This document shows positions 48,225 through 57,308 of a stretch of 64,000 nucleotides of DNA, in pieces. Under the pieces are notes generated by a model. The model saw only the letters and a list, made by a program, of their open reading frames with translations. It was not told where the DNA came from and ran no database searches. Position numbers and translations under genes: made by a program. The DNA is from Methylohalobius sp964654415 (GTDB taxonomy: Bacteria > Pseudomonadota > Gammaproteobacteria > Methylococcales > Methylothermaceae): contig CAZZIP010000005.1 of NCBI GenBank assembly GCA_964654415.1, positions 62,001-126,000 of the forward strand. Direction: 5' to 3'. Each line of letters opens with the position of its first letter. The first letter of the stretch is position 1.

Positions 48225-49422
48225 TGACGCTCACCACCGCCACCAAAATCGACATGATGATCGCCGCGATCGCTACTCCCAAGCCCACGATCAGCATCGG
48301 TTCGAGCAAAGTCAATAGCCGCTGCACGGTGACCCTGACTTCAGCCTCGTAGATTTCAGCCATCTTTGAAAGCATGGGGGCAAGCTTTCCGGTTTCTTCC
48401 CCCAGCTTGATCATCTGGAGCGCCATGATCGGAAAATACCCGGCTTCTTCCAGGGCCGCCGACATCTCTCCACCTTCCTTGATGCGTCCCCCGGCTTGGG
48501 CGATGGCTTCACTGAGCACCAGGTTGCCCAGGGTATCTTTGACGATCCCTAGGGCGGAAAGAAGCGGTACCCCGGCCTCGAGCAGGGTCGAAAGCGTTTG
48601 CGCCAAGCGAGCCACGTCCAGCTTAAGCAAGAGTCCCCCCACCAGCGGCAGCTTGAGCAGCCAGCGGTGAAAACGATAGCGCAACTGTGGACGCGCCAAC
48701 TGATTTTGTACCACTCGGATCATCCCAAGCACCCCGATCAGGACAAGCCAACCATAGCTTCGAATGCCAGAGGCGATGGCCATCACGATCTGCGTAGGCA
48801 AGGGCAGCTCTTTGCCGGCGCTTTGAAACATTTCCTCGAACTGGGGTACCACGAAAGTCAATAAGGCGAGCAAGGACGCGATCGCCACGACCACCAGAAT
48901 CGCAGGATAGATCAACGCGCTCACGACACTGGACCTAAGGGCTTGGGCGCGCTCTAGGTAATCTGCCAAGCGCTCCAATACGCTCTCCAAAGCACCGCTG
49001 GCTTCCCCTGCCCGGACCATGCTTACGTACAACTTGGGGAACAGTCCGCCTTCGGCTTCCAGCGCCGCCGACAGCTGCGCCCCGCCCTTGACCTGCTCCA
49101 AGATCCGTTCGGTCAAAGTATTGAGCGCCGTGCCCTCGGGAAACACCGAAAGCAGCACTTTGAGGCTGCGATCCAGAGGCAGGCCAGCCGATAGCAGCGT
49201 GGCCAGTTCGCGGGTAAACAGGGTAAGCTCCTTGGGTTTGAGCCTGGCTCTGCGCCATCCCGGACGCAGCCAGCGCCAAGAGCTGGTCGCCGGTGCTACC
49301 CGGATCGGTAGCCAGCCTTCCTCTTGCAGTTGGCGGATCAACGCAGCTTCGTCCGGAGCCTCGCGCAAAGTCTCGACGGTTTCCCCGTCACGGCTGACTG
49401 CTTTGACGACGAAAGTAGGCAT
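48208..49422 (-). CDS. gspF: type II secretion inner-membrane platform protein GspF
   Basis: A 404-residue platform protein with two repeated GspF domains (about 70-195 and 275-395), each followed by a membrane helix. Signatures: FTRELATLLSAGLPLDRSLKVL and FARTLSTLLEAGVPLLSAL-like (RLAQTLSTLLEAGVPLLS), and MLIVGLGVAIAAIIMSILVAV at the end. It works with the GspE ATPase to add pseudopilin subunits. Its start touches the gspE stop. Confidence 0.93.
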   Translation of the reverse strand: MPTFVVKAVSRDGETVETLREAPDEAALIRQLQEEGWLPIRVAPATSSWRWLRPGWRRARLKPKELTLFTRELATLLSAGLPLDRSLKVLLSVFPEGTALNTLTERILEQVKGGAQLSAALEAEGGLFPKLYVSMVRAGEASGALESVLERLADYLERAQALRSSVVSALIYPAILVVVAIASLLALLTFVVPQFEEMFQSAGKELPLPTQIVMAIASGIRSYGWLVLIGVLGMIRVVQNQLARPQLRYRFHRWLLKLPLVGGLLLKLDVARLAQTLSTLLEAGVPLLSALGIVKDTLGNLVLSEAIAQAGGRIKEGGEMSAALEEAGYFPIMALQMIKLGEETGKLAPMLSKMAEIYEAEVRVTVQRLLTLLEPMLIVGLGVAIAAIIMSILVAVVSVNELAF

Positions 49423-51134
49423 CAGATGTCGGTGGTCACGCGCAGGACTTCTTCCAAGCTAGTCATCCCGGCGATGGCTTTCTTAAGACCGTCCTGATAC
49501 ATGGTAAGCATCCCTTCCTCAAGCGCAATTTTCTCGATCTCCCGCGCCTGAGCATGGCGCAATACTAGGCGGCGGATCGCATCCGACATGACCAGAAATT
49601 CCATGATGGCTAGCCGCCCCCGGTAACCGATCCCGTTACAGTGCTCGCACCCTATCGGTTTGTACAACACCGGCTCGCGTCCCCCCAAGAATCGGTCGAG
49701 ACCGGTTTCTTTGACCACTTCGGGCAGTACCGGATAAGGAGCCTTACAATGCTCACACAGGCGCCTGACCAGGCGCTGGCCCAAAATGCCGTTGACCGTG
49801 GAAGTGATTAAGTAATCCTCCAGCCCCATATCCAACAGCCTAGTGACTCCTCCAGAGGCGTCGTTGGTGTGCAAGGTGGATAGCACTAAGTGGCCGGTTA
49901 AAGCGGCCTGGACGGCGATCCTGGCGGTCTCGAGGTCGCGCATCTCGCCGATCATGATCACGTCTGGATCCTGGCGCATGATGGACCTCAAGGCGCTGGC
50001 GAACGTTAGACCGATCGCCGGCTTGACCTGGATCTGGTTGACACCGGCCAATTGGTACTCCACTGGATCCTCGACGGTGATGATTTTGCGCTCGGGCAAA
50101 TTGAGCTTGTCTAAGGCGGTGTAAAGGGTGGTGCTCTTACCGCTGCCGGTGGGGCCGGTGATGAGGATGATCCCGTGAGGCAACTCGAGCACGTTCAAGA
50201 ACCTTTGTTGAACCTCGGGTTCGAATCCCAACGCGGCAAAATCTAAGGTCACCTGTTCCTTGTCCAAGAGGCGGATCACTACGCTCTCTCCGTACAAGGT
50301 CGGTACCGTAGAGACGCGCAGATCAAGCTCCTTGCCTTGCACCTGCGCTTTGATGCGTCCATCCTGGGGTAAACGGCGCTCAGCGATATTGAGGTTGGCC
50401 ATGAGTTTTACCCGCGAGATGACCGCCGCCGTTGAACGCACCGAGGGAGCGTCGATGTTGCGCAATATTCCATCTATCCTAAGGCGCACCTGGAGTTGAT
50501 CCTCGAACGGCTCAATGTGAATGTCAGAAGCGCGAAGTTCCACGGCCTGCTGCAGGATCAAGTTGACGGTGCGGATCACCGGCGCCTCCGAAGCCATGTC
50601 CTTGAGATGCTCGACGTCGGCCTCATCCAACTCCGCATCGAAGGTCTGGATGCCTGTCTCTTCTGGGTTCTGCTCGTACTGGCGTTTTAAAGCGTTGTCG
50701 ATTTCGCTAAGTACCCCGACCCGGAGCTCGACCCGTTTACCACAAGCCAGGGACAGCGCCTCGCCCAAAAATTCGTCCAACGGATCGGCGACGGCGACGA
50801 TCAAACACTCGTCTTGCTCTGCCAGCCCGACCACATGGCGCAGGCGTAAGAAGCGCAAAGAGACGCTCTCCGGAAGCGGCGTGACGGCAGGGTAATCGGC
50901 CGCTGTGGCTAGACCTAGGCCACTGACTTCGGCCAAAGCTTCGGCGACGTCCTTCTCGGCCACCAGTCCTAAGCGGACCAGCAATACCGGCAGCGTGTCT
51001 TCGCTGGTTTCCTCGAGCACTCTGCGGGCGCGTTGCAGATCGGCAGGGCGGAGCTTGCCCGCCTCGACCAGGCGTCTGGCAAAGGCATCGTAGGAAGGAG
51101 CCTCCGCCTGCGCTTCAACGGCGACGACAGCCAT
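49422..51134 (-). CDS. gspE: type II secretion ATPase GspE
   Basis: A 570-residue secretion ATPase. Two N-terminal GspE_N-type regions (about 1-155) are followed by the motor domain with Walker A GPTGSGKSTTLYTAL (about 325-340), an Asp box, Walker B (DPDVIMIGEMRDLETA) and a His box (GHLVLSTLHTNDA). A tetracysteine zinc motif (CEHC and CEHC, about 470-520) is typical of GspE and PilB. It drives pseudopilus assembly for export through the outer membrane. It is the first gene of the local gspE-F-H-I-J-K run. Confidence 0.93.
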   Translation of the reverse strand: MAVVAVEAQAEAPSYDAFARRLVEAGKLRPADLQRARRVLEETSEDTLPVLLVRLGLVAEKDVAEALAEVSGLGLATAADYPAVTPLPESVSLRFLRLRHVVGLAEQDECLIVAVADPLDEFLGEALSLACGKRVELRVGVLSEIDNALKRQYEQNPEETGIQTFDAELDEADVEHLKDMASEAPVIRTVNLILQQAVELRASDIHIEPFEDQLQVRLRIDGILRNIDAPSVRSTAAVISRVKLMANLNIAERRLPQDGRIKAQVQGKELDLRVSTVPTLYGESVVIRLLDKEQVTLDFAALGFEPEVQQRFLNVLELPHGIILITGPTGSGKSTTLYTALDKLNLPERKIITVEDPVEYQLAGVNQIQVKPAIGLTFASALRSIMRQDPDVIMIGEMRDLETARIAVQAALTGHLVLSTLHTNDASGGVTRLLDMGLEDYLITSTVNGILGQRLVRRLCEHCKAPYPVLPEVVKETGLDRFLGGREPVLYKPIGCEHCNGIGYRGRLAIMEFLVMSDAIRRLVLRHAQAREIEKIALEEGMLTMYQDGLKKAIAGMTSLEEVLRVTTDI

Positions 51135-51175
51135 TCAAACCATCCGTTTTCAATCTCAAGCCGAAGCTTTGACCA

Positions 51176-51388
51176 TTACTTTTTGAAAGAATTGCGGCGT
51201 CCATACGGAATCTGCTCGGAAGCCGAGATTCCAGTCCCCGGTAGCCCAGCCGTCACCCTAACCCCGCCGCGACCAAAGGTAAGCCAAAACCCAGGCCGTC
51301 CCACTGACAGCGAAACCCCCGTTTTGGTCAAGTTAAGATAGATCAGACCCGGAACGATGGGGATACGGCGCTGGAACCTAAGGTACAT
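51176..51388 (-). CDS. DUF4236 family protein
   Basis: A 70-residue protein with the DUF4236 pattern: IVPGLIYLNLTKTGVSLSVGRPG and VRVTAGLPGTGISASE. The family is a small glycine-rich beta protein without known function. Its start abuts the stop of the upstream small gene (51389), so it is transcribed with it. Confidence 0.75.
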   Translation of the reverse strand: MYLRFQRRIPIVPGLIYLNLTKTGVSLSVGRPGFWLTFGRGGVRVTAGLPGTGISASEQIPYGRRNSFKK

Positions 51389-51670
51389 TTAGTCCTTCTT
51401 TTGCTGGTTAAATAACTGCGCCGCGTCCACGCTCATCGGTGTGGGTTGGTCGACGCGGACCAAGCCCAACCGACGCACGCCGACAAACGCGGTGGGCATA
51501 ATCTCTTCTTCGGAAGGACCTGCCCTACCTGTAGCAAATCCAAACTCAACTACCAGTTCATAGTAGCCGCTATCGATCCCGTAATGTCGGATAAGTAGCT
51601 CAGTCAAGAGCTTAATGTCCAGCAGCTCTCCTACAGGGTCGCGTGGCTTGTCAACGCTTTGCTGTGCCAT
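51389..51670 (-). CDS. small protein of unknown function after hicB
   Basis: A 93-residue acidic protein I do not recognise. It contains PVGELLDIKLLTELLIRHYG and YYELVVEFGFATGRAGPSEEEIMPTAFVGVRRLGLVRV, which may form an alpha/beta fold. No membrane segment or signal. It overlaps the hicB end by 40 bp and abuts the DUF4236 gene, so it belongs to the hicAB transcript. It could be an accessory to the toxin-antitoxin locus. Confidence 0.55.
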   Translation of the reverse strand: MAQQSVDKPRDPVGELLDIKLLTELLIRHYGIDSGYYELVVEFGFATGRAGPSEEEIMPTAFVGVRRLGLVRVDQPTPMSVDAAQLFNQQKKD

Positions 51671-52098
51671 ACGGGGTTTACCGTAGAGTGGAGTTTGGGT
51701 TGTGAAGACTGAATCTGGTCAAAGTTGACAAACACATAAGTCGTCGAAATATTGGATTTCTTACGCTGATCCAATAGGCAATCGACGGCCTCGCACACCA
51801 GTTCGTTAATGCTGCATCGGCGCCTGGCTGCCTCCAAGGCAAGCTGGCGGTGGCGGTCGGGACCGACACGCACGTTGAAACTGCCACGATAAGGCTTGTT
51901 GGGCTCAACGCCAGCGCGCTGACAATAGGCCAGATAGTCATCCACGACCTCACGGAAAGCCGCCTCGAGCTCCTCCACGCTTTTGCCGTGGAACATCAGC
52001 AAACTGTCGATGTGCAGCACCTTGCCGAAGAACATCCGCTCCTCAGCATCGAATTCGACAATAGCTTCGTAACCCTTGTACTTGAGCGTGTTGCTCAT
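51631..52098 (-). CDS. hicB: HicB family antitoxin
   Basis: A 155-residue HicB antitoxin. The N-terminal domain (about 1-75) has KYKGYEAIVEFDAEERMFFGKVLHI and SLLMFHGKSVEELEAAFREVVDDYL; the following ribbon-helix-helix segment (about 82-118) has FNVRVGPDRHRQLALEAARRRCSINELVCEAVD for DNA binding. A 37-residue tail is unlike typical HicB and overlaps the next gene. Start ATG overlaps the hicA stop (ATGA). Confidence 0.92.
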   Translation of the reverse strand: MSNTLKYKGYEAIVEFDAEERMFFGKVLHIDSLLMFHGKSVEELEAAFREVVDDYLAYCQRAGVEPNKPYRGSFNVRVGPDRHRQLALEAARRRCSINELVCEAVDCLLDQRKKSNISTTYVFVNFDQIQSSQPKLHSTVNPVWHSKALTSHATL

Positions 52099-52355
52099 TC
52101 TTCGATCACCCCCATCTCCTTTAGCCTCTTCTTTATTTCTTTCAGCTGCTGCCTGTACATGACGCCTGCTGGGTGTGGGCGGTAGGCGTTGATCACAATG
52201 GACTTGTCTTGACGCCACACAAACCTATGATGCGAGCCACCACCTGACTGATCTAGATCGAAACCAAGGTCGTCCAGCAGGCGCACTAATTCTTCCCATC
52301 TGAAATCCTTTGGACAGTCGCAGAACCGGTCAAGCAGTTTTTGTCTTTTCGACAC
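52095..52355 (-). CDS. hicA: HicA family mRNA interferase toxin
   Basis: An 86-residue HicA-type toxin that cleaves mRNA. The conserved His lies in SGGGSHHRFVWR. The start is GTG and no ribosome-binding site is visible. A promoter with CATAAT at 52360-52365 and TTGCCT at 52382-52387 (16-bp spacer) would place transcription start within a few bases of the GTG, so the toxin may be translated from a leaderless transcript. It forms an operon with hicB and two small genes. Confidence 0.9.
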   Translation of the reverse strand: MSKRQKLLDRFCDCPKDFRWEELVRLLDDLGFDLDQSGGGSHHRFVWRQDKSIVINAYRPHPAGVMYRQQLKEIKKRLKEMGVIEE

Positions 52356-52359
52356 GATA

Positions 52360-52387
52360 ATTATGGATCAAGTTCGCCAATAGGCAA
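52360..52387 (-). promoter_or_regulatory. promoter of the hicAB operon
   Basis: On the minus strand TTGCCT, 16 bp, CATAAT, just 4 bases before the hicA GTG. The short distance implies a leaderless or nearly leaderless message. It also overlaps the ilvE 3' region, where ilvE ends at 52395. Confidence 0.5.
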
Positions 52388-52394
52388 CTAAAAA

Positions 52395-53327
52395 TTAGTT
52401 GCCAGGCACCACCGGCGTCAGCCATTCGGGATGGTCGCTGCGGCGGCCGTGGACGTAGTCGAAATACAAGCTCTGCAGCTTTTCGGTGATCGGGCCGCGG
52501 CTGCCGTTTCCTATGCTGCGGCCGTCGACCTCGCGGATGGGGGTAATCTCGGCGGCGGTGCCGGTAAAGAAAGCCTCGTCGGCGATATAGACCTCGTCGC
52601 GCGTGATGCGCTTTTCGATCACTTCAAGACCCAGTTCACGGGCGATGGTGATGACCGTGTCACGGGTGATGCCTTCCAGCACTGAGGTCAGGTCTGGCGT
52701 ATAGAGCTTGCCTCGGCGGACGATGAACAAGTTCTCGCCGCTACCCTCGGCGGCATAGCCTTGGGCGTCTAGCAGCAAGGCCTCGTCGTAGCCGCAATCC
52801 AAAGCTTCCTGCAGGGCGAGCATGGAGTTGACGTAGTTGCCATTGGCTTTGGCTTTGCACATTAAGCTGTTGACGTGATTGCGGGTAAACGAAGAGGTGC
52901 GCACCCGAATCCCCCGGCTTAGGTTCTCAGCGCCCAGATACGCTCCCCATTCCCAGGCCGCCACCATCACGTGGACCTTGAGATTGTCGGCGCGAAGCCC
53001 CATGCCTTCTGCGCCGTAAAAACACATTGGCCGGATGTAGGCGCTGTCTAAGCGGTTGCGCCAGACGGCCTCGCACTGGATGCGGTTTAAAGTCTCTTTA
53101 TTGTATGGAATCGCCATCCGCATGATGTGAGCGGAACGAAACAGCCGGTCCGTGTGATCCTGCAGGCGAAAGATAGCCGTGCCGTGCTGGCCGTAATAAG
53201 CCCTAAGTCCCTCGAATACTCCGCCGCCGTAATGGAGGGTGTGGGTCAAAATGTGTATCTTGGCCTCCCGCCAGGGCAGCCATTCGCCGTCTAGCCAGAT
53301 CTCACCGTCTTTGTCATACATCAGCAT
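52395..53327 (-). CDS. ilvE: branched-chain amino acid aminotransferase
   Basis: A 310-residue PLP enzyme that makes leucine, isoleucine and valine from keto acids. Fold-type IV marks: HTLHYGGGVFEGLRAY, NSLMCKAKANGNYVNSMLALQEAL with the PLP Lys, GSGENLFIVRRGKLYTPDLTSVLEGITRDTV and FFTGTAAEITPIREVDGR. Start ATG at 53327 has AGGAG 10 bases before and lies 2 bases after the glnE stop; an in-frame ATG at 53369 would give a non-homologous leader. Confidence 0.93.
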   Translation of the reverse strand: MLMYDKDGEIWLDGEWLPWREAKIHILTHTLHYGGGVFEGLRAYYGQHGTAIFRLQDHTDRLFRSAHIMRMAIPYNKETLNRIQCEAVWRNRLDSAYIRPMCFYGAEGMGLRADNLKVHVMVAAWEWGAYLGAENLSRGIRVRTSSFTRNHVNSLMCKAKANGNYVNSMLALQEALDCGYDEALLLDAQGYAAEGSGENLFIVRRGKLYTPDLTSVLEGITRDTVITIARELGLEVIEKRITRDEVYIADEAFFTGTAAEITPIREVDGRSIGNGSRGPITEKLQSLYFDYVHGRRSDHPEWLTPVVPGN

Positions 53328-53329
53328 CT

Positions 53330-56215
53330 TCAGGTTTCTCCTGCAGAAGGTTCGAGCAATCGTCGCCACAGGCGCACCACTTCGGCCCGCTCCTTCCGGA
53401 ACGCGTCCTGCGGCACCAAACCTGGCTGTTCTTCCAGCGCCAGGCGATGGAGACTGGTTCTGAATTCCAGGTAGGTCTCCTGCAAAAAGTGCGCCTCACT
53501 TCGCTCAAGCCAACCAACCTCGGCCAGAGCGTCCAAAAGGCGTAGGTTGTCGGTGTAGCGAAACGCCTCCGCTTGCCTGTGCGCGTAGGCCAAACAGCCA
53601 AATTGTACTATAAACTCGATGTCTACGACACCGCCTGGGCCGTGCTTGAGGTCGAATTCAGCCGCGCTGGACTGATCGAGGTGGAGGCGCATCTTTTCCC
53701 GCATTTCCACTACTTCTCGGCGCAGCTTGTCCAGGTTTCGCTTCAGGCACAGCACTTCAAGGCGCACCCGTTCGAACTCGCGCCCCAGATCGAAATCGCC
53801 TGCTACCGGTCGCGCCCGCACCAGCGCCTGATGTTCCCAAGTCCAGGCGGACTCGTGCTGGTAACGCTCAAAGGCGGTCAGGCTAGTGACCAAAAGGCCA
53901 GCGTTGCCACTGGGGCGCAGGCGCATGTCGATCGGATACAGTACCCCAGACAGCATCGGCGTGGTCAGGATGTAGATGAGGCGCTGGCCGAGGCGGATGA
54001 AAAACTGGGAAAGCGGAACCGGACGGGGACCTTGGGTTTCCGCTTCGGCCTCTCCTCGGTAAAGGAATACCAGATCCAGATCCGAACCATACCCTAACTC
54101 GATTCCCCCCAGTTTGCCGTAGCCGACGACGATGAAGTCGCGCAGGACGCTTACATCTGCCCCTGGGGGCGGACCATGCTTGGCAGTTACCTGGCGCCAA
54201 GCCAAAGCTACCGATCGCTCCAGAATAACTTCAGCGATAGCAGTCAAATAATCGCTGACGATACGGGTGGGGATAGCCCCGGCGATATCCGCCGCCGCTA
54301 CCCGTAACACGTGGACCTGCTTAAAGTGGCGCAAGGCGTTTAACAGCGCCTCGTCGTCGCTCGGGTCCAGCCCGCTCAGACGATGGTCCAGATCGGTCTC
54401 AAGCTGATCTCGGGTGAGTGGCGCATAAAGGGTACGTGGATCGATTAATTCGTCCAGTAACATTGGAAATTGCGCCAATTGCCTGGTGATCCAAGGGCTG
54501 GCGGCTGCCAGCCTGATCAATTGGTTCAAGGCACCTGGATTTTCCGCCAGCAGGGTCAGGTAAGCGCTGCGGCCGGCGATGGTCTCAAGCAGATTGAGCA
54601 AGCGCGGAAGTACGCTGTCTGAGCACTGACTTTGGCCGGCCGCTTCGATCAAAGCCGGCATCAGTCGGTCCAGTTCCTCCGCAGCCTTTGGAGTCAGCAA
54701 ACGGATCGCACGGGAACTGCGGAATGTCTGCAACCGCTCCCACGTCTCCTCGGGGTTCCGATAGCCCAGCGCTGCCAATCGGCACCGTAACTGGTCTTCC
54801 TCTTCCACCCCGCGCCAAATCCGTACCCCCGGACCTTCTGCTGCGGCTGTCTCAGGCAAAGCGAAGACCCGCTCGAACAGGGTTTGCACCCGATGACGTA
54901 CTTTTTCTAGCCGGCACCGAAACGTTTCCCAGTCGGGGTCCCCCATTCCCACCGCCAACCGCAGCTTCCCTATCTCGTCTTGAGGCAAGCTTTGAGTTTG
55001 CTCATCAGCGTATTCCTGCAAACGATTTTCCACCTGGCGTAGAAAGCGATAGCTTGAGATCAGGGCATCGGCCTCCTCTGGAGGCAGGAGATTCAATTCT
55101 TTAAGGCACGCCAGAGTCACCAGCAGGCGTTGGTCTCTCAGGCAGAGCTCGTGACCACCCCGGATTAGCTGGAACACCTGGGCGATGAACTCGATCTCGC
55201 GGATCCCCCCTGGCCCCAGCTTGATATCCTCCAACCGGTCGCGGCGTTTTAACTCCGCCATGATTTTGCGCTTGAGCTCGCGCAATGAGGCGAGCACGCC
55301 GTAGTCGAGGTAGCGGCGATAGACGAAAGGCTTAAGCTGCTTGATAAGACGCGCGCCAGCCTCTAAGTCACCGGCTACCGGACGAGCTTTGATCATAGCG
55401 TAGCGTTCCCAATCCCGCGCCTGGGATTGGTAGTAGATGTCCATCGCATCAAAACTGAGCACCAAGGGGCCGCTGTCGCCAAATGGACGCAGCCGGGTAT
55501 CGACCCGAAACACAAAGCCATCTTCAGTCTGCGCTTGAAGCGCCTTGATCAAGTCCCGGCACAGGCGCAGGTAAAACTCCTGATAGGTGATTGCCGAACG
55601 CTCCGTCAATACCCCATCTTGCTCGAAAGCAAAGATTAGATCGATGTCCGAAGAAAAATTCAGCTCCCATCCACCCAGTTTGCCCATTGCCAAGATTACC
55701 GGATACTGCGGTCGGCCGTCCTGGCATCTAGGGGTACCGAAGCGCAGGCAAGCTCGCTGGAACAGCCAATCGAGAGCTACTTTGAGGCAGCTCTCGGCAA
55801 GCAGGGAAAGCTCGCATAAGGTGTCCTCGATGGGTGACCAACCGGCGATGTCGCGCCAGGCGATGCGGATCATCTCGCGATTGCGAAAACGACGCAGGAG
55901 CTTTTGCAGATCGGCGAATTCCTCAGCCTCCTCCAACAACGCGGAAAACTCCTTACAGTATTCTCCCGCCCGTCCAGGCGCTTTAAGGTCTCCACTTGCA
56001 ATCAGGTCCGAAAGCATCTCTGGACGCCGGACGCACTGCTCGGCGACAAATCGGCTGACCGCGAAAACCGTGGGGAGACTCGCCAGTACTTCATCGTCTG
56101 CCGGAATGTTCACCGCATTCTGGGAGGCAGCTTCCAGATATTGTTGCCAAGCCCCCTCAGCCGATGGGCGGAGGGAAGAAGGCAGACAGGAAAAATCTGG
56201 GGATGGAATGGTCAC
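53330..56215 (-). CDS. glnE: glutamine synthetase adenylyltransferase/removase
   Basis: A 961-residue bifunctional enzyme controlling glutamine synthetase by adding or removing AMP according to nitrogen state. Two nucleotidyltransferase domains are present, each with GGxELxxxSDxDL-type motifs: MGKLGGWELNFSSDIDLIFAFE in the N-terminal (removase) half and GYGKLGGIELGYGSDLDLVFLYRG in the C-terminal (transferase) half. Length and layout match GlnE from other proteobacteria. It is closely followed by ilvE. Confidence 0.95.
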   Translation of the reverse strand: MTIPSPDFSCLPSSLRPSAEGAWQQYLEAASQNAVNIPADDEVLASLPTVFAVSRFVAEQCVRRPEMLSDLIASGDLKAPGRAGEYCKEFSALLEEAEEFADLQKLLRRFRNREMIRIAWRDIAGWSPIEDTLCELSLLAESCLKVALDWLFQRACLRFGTPRCQDGRPQYPVILAMGKLGGWELNFSSDIDLIFAFEQDGVLTERSAITYQEFYLRLCRDLIKALQAQTEDGFVFRVDTRLRPFGDSGPLVLSFDAMDIYYQSQARDWERYAMIKARPVAGDLEAGARLIKQLKPFVYRRYLDYGVLASLRELKRKIMAELKRRDRLEDIKLGPGGIREIEFIAQVFQLIRGGHELCLRDQRLLVTLACLKELNLLPPEEADALISSYRFLRQVENRLQEYADEQTQSLPQDEIGKLRLAVGMGDPDWETFRCRLEKVRHRVQTLFERVFALPETAAAEGPGVRIWRGVEEEDQLRCRLAALGYRNPEETWERLQTFRSSRAIRLLTPKAAEELDRLMPALIEAAGQSQCSDSVLPRLLNLLETIAGRSAYLTLLAENPGALNQLIRLAAASPWITRQLAQFPMLLDELIDPRTLYAPLTRDQLETDLDHRLSGLDPSDDEALLNALRHFKQVHVLRVAAADIAGAIPTRIVSDYLTAIAEVILERSVALAWRQVTAKHGPPPGADVSVLRDFIVVGYGKLGGIELGYGSDLDLVFLYRGEAEAETQGPRPVPLSQFFIRLGQRLIYILTTPMLSGVLYPIDMRLRPSGNAGLLVTSLTAFERYQHESAWTWEHQALVRARPVAGDFDLGREFERVRLEVLCLKRNLDKLRREVVEMREKMRLHLDQSSAAEFDLKHGPGGVVDIEFIVQFGCLAYAHRQAEAFRYTDNLRLLDALAEVGWLERSEAHFLQETYLEFRTSLHRLALEEQPGLVPQDAFRKERAEVVRLWRRLLEPSAGET

Positions 56216-56228
56216 ACCAGGAGTATCG

Positions 56229-56627
56229 TCAAAGGCTGGGCGAACCGGGGCTCAGGTGGGTTCTTTCGTAAACCTCCTGACACTTAAGGCAACGCTTGGC
56301 GGTAGGATAGGCCTTGAGCCGCTCGACGCCGATCGGCTGCTCGCAGTCGATACAGATCCCATAGCTCCCCTCAGCGATCCGGATCAAAGCGGCGTCGATG
56401 TCACGGATCTCCTGGATATGGCGGTCGATGCCGGCCAGATTGAGGTCCACCAAAAGATCGGCTACCGCCGCCTCTTCCACGTCATGGACCCGCCCGGCCA
56501 ATTCCTGGTAGCGTTCCTCGTCGCTCTGCAAAAGCTCGGCGCGGATCTCCTCACGCAGGGCTTGATAGCGATTCTTCAACAGCTGTCTGAACTCGCTCAG
56601 CTGGTGATCGGTCAATGCTTGTTCCAT
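56229..56627 (-). CDS. DksA/TraR-family zinc-finger protein
   Basis: A 132-residue protein: an N-terminal coiled coil (about 1-85), then a four-cysteine zinc finger (CIDC and CLKC, about 93-115) and a short C-terminus. DksA-type proteins bind RNA polymerase in the secondary channel and modulate the response to ppGpp. The coiled-coil tip of true DksA has two Asp; here DID (DIDAALIRI) lies in the second helix, so function as DksA is uncertain. Confidence 0.85.
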   Translation of the reverse strand: MEQALTDHQLSEFRQLLKNRYQALREEIRAELLQSDEERYQELAGRVHDVEEAAVADLLVDLNLAGIDRHIQEIRDIDAALIRIAEGSYGICIDCEQPIGVERLKAYPTAKRCLKCQEVYERTHLSPGSPSL

Positions 56628-56718
56628 ACTCTCTCTTTACCTAAAAATTTGGCAAATGGATGGTCAATCCCATTCGGTTTATAATCGAAGTCTCAATTAA
56701 ATAGGAGGTTGGCGAAAA

Positions 56719-57132
56719 ATGAAAGCCGGTTTTGTTCTTTTGGCCCTGCTGGCCGTGATTTTCGTGCTCCCCGTCACCTGCTCCGGCAGCCGGGAGATCC
56801 ATGCTTCTTCTCTGAAGACCGCCTATCAATCAGCGCGCATGGTGAAAAACTATATCCGCGACGATTCAGAGCGCCTCGCATTCCAGATCGCCTTCGGAAC
56901 CCTCCAGCAGATCAAGACCGAGGAAGGCGGACAAGCCGCCTTTCTGGACGCGGTGGACGGCAAAAAAGCCGAGGAAATCATCGCCCTTGCCCGAGAAGAA
57001 GTCAATGCCCACATCGCCAAAGGGGATAAACGCTTTGCCCAGTATCAGTCTTGGGACGATATGGTCCAGCAATTGACCAAAGACACCCCAAAGGTGTTGG
57101 GAAGCGAGCGCGAGCAACGGGCCTATGAGTAA
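56719..57132 (+). CDS. exported protein of unknown function (DUF6694-like)
   Basis: A 137-residue protein with an N-terminal leader (about 1-20; one Cys near residue 21 but no canonical lipobox). The rest is alpha-helical: HASSLKTAYQSARMVKNYIRDDSERLAFQIAFGTLQQIK and AVDGKKAEEIIALAREEVNAHI, a pattern reminiscent of DUF6694 lipoproteins. GGAGGTTGG precedes the ATG. It is divergent from the DksA-like gene. Family assignment is tentative. Confidence 0.65.
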   Translation: MKAGFVLLALLAVIFVLPVTCSGSREIHASSLKTAYQSARMVKNYIRDDSERLAFQIAFGTLQQIKTEEGGQAAFLDAVDGKKAEEIIALAREEVNAHIAKGDKRFAQYQSWDDMVQQLTKDTPKVLGSEREQRAYE

Positions 57133-57215
57133 AGCGCTTTGAGACTGCACGCAGCTAGCCGGTCCAGTTGACCCAACCGGCCGCCGGGGGGCGGCATGTA
57201 AGTCTTTGAAACAAC

Positions 57216-57292
57216 TGGCGCGCCCGAGAGGACTTGAACCTCTGACCTCAGGCTCCGGAGGCCTGCGCTCTATCCAACTGAGCTACGGGCGC
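57216..57292 (-). tRNA. tRNA-Arg (anticodon CCG)
   Basis: Minus-strand reading gives GCGCCCG/CGGGCGC acceptor arms, a GCTC...GAGC D-arm, an anticodon arm CAGGC-CTCCGGA-GCCTG with anticodon CCG, and a T-arm AGAGG-TTCAAGT-CCTCT. The discriminator base is G and CCA is encoded. It reads CGG codons for arginine. Confidence 0.95.
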
Positions 57293-57308
57293 ATGATAAA
57301 AGCTAATT

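Noticed and set aside
57179..57194. GCCGCC-GGGG-GGCGGC hairpin beside the tRNA
   Set aside because: Strong stem but no T run on either side; could be a chance GC palindrome, so not listed as a terminator.
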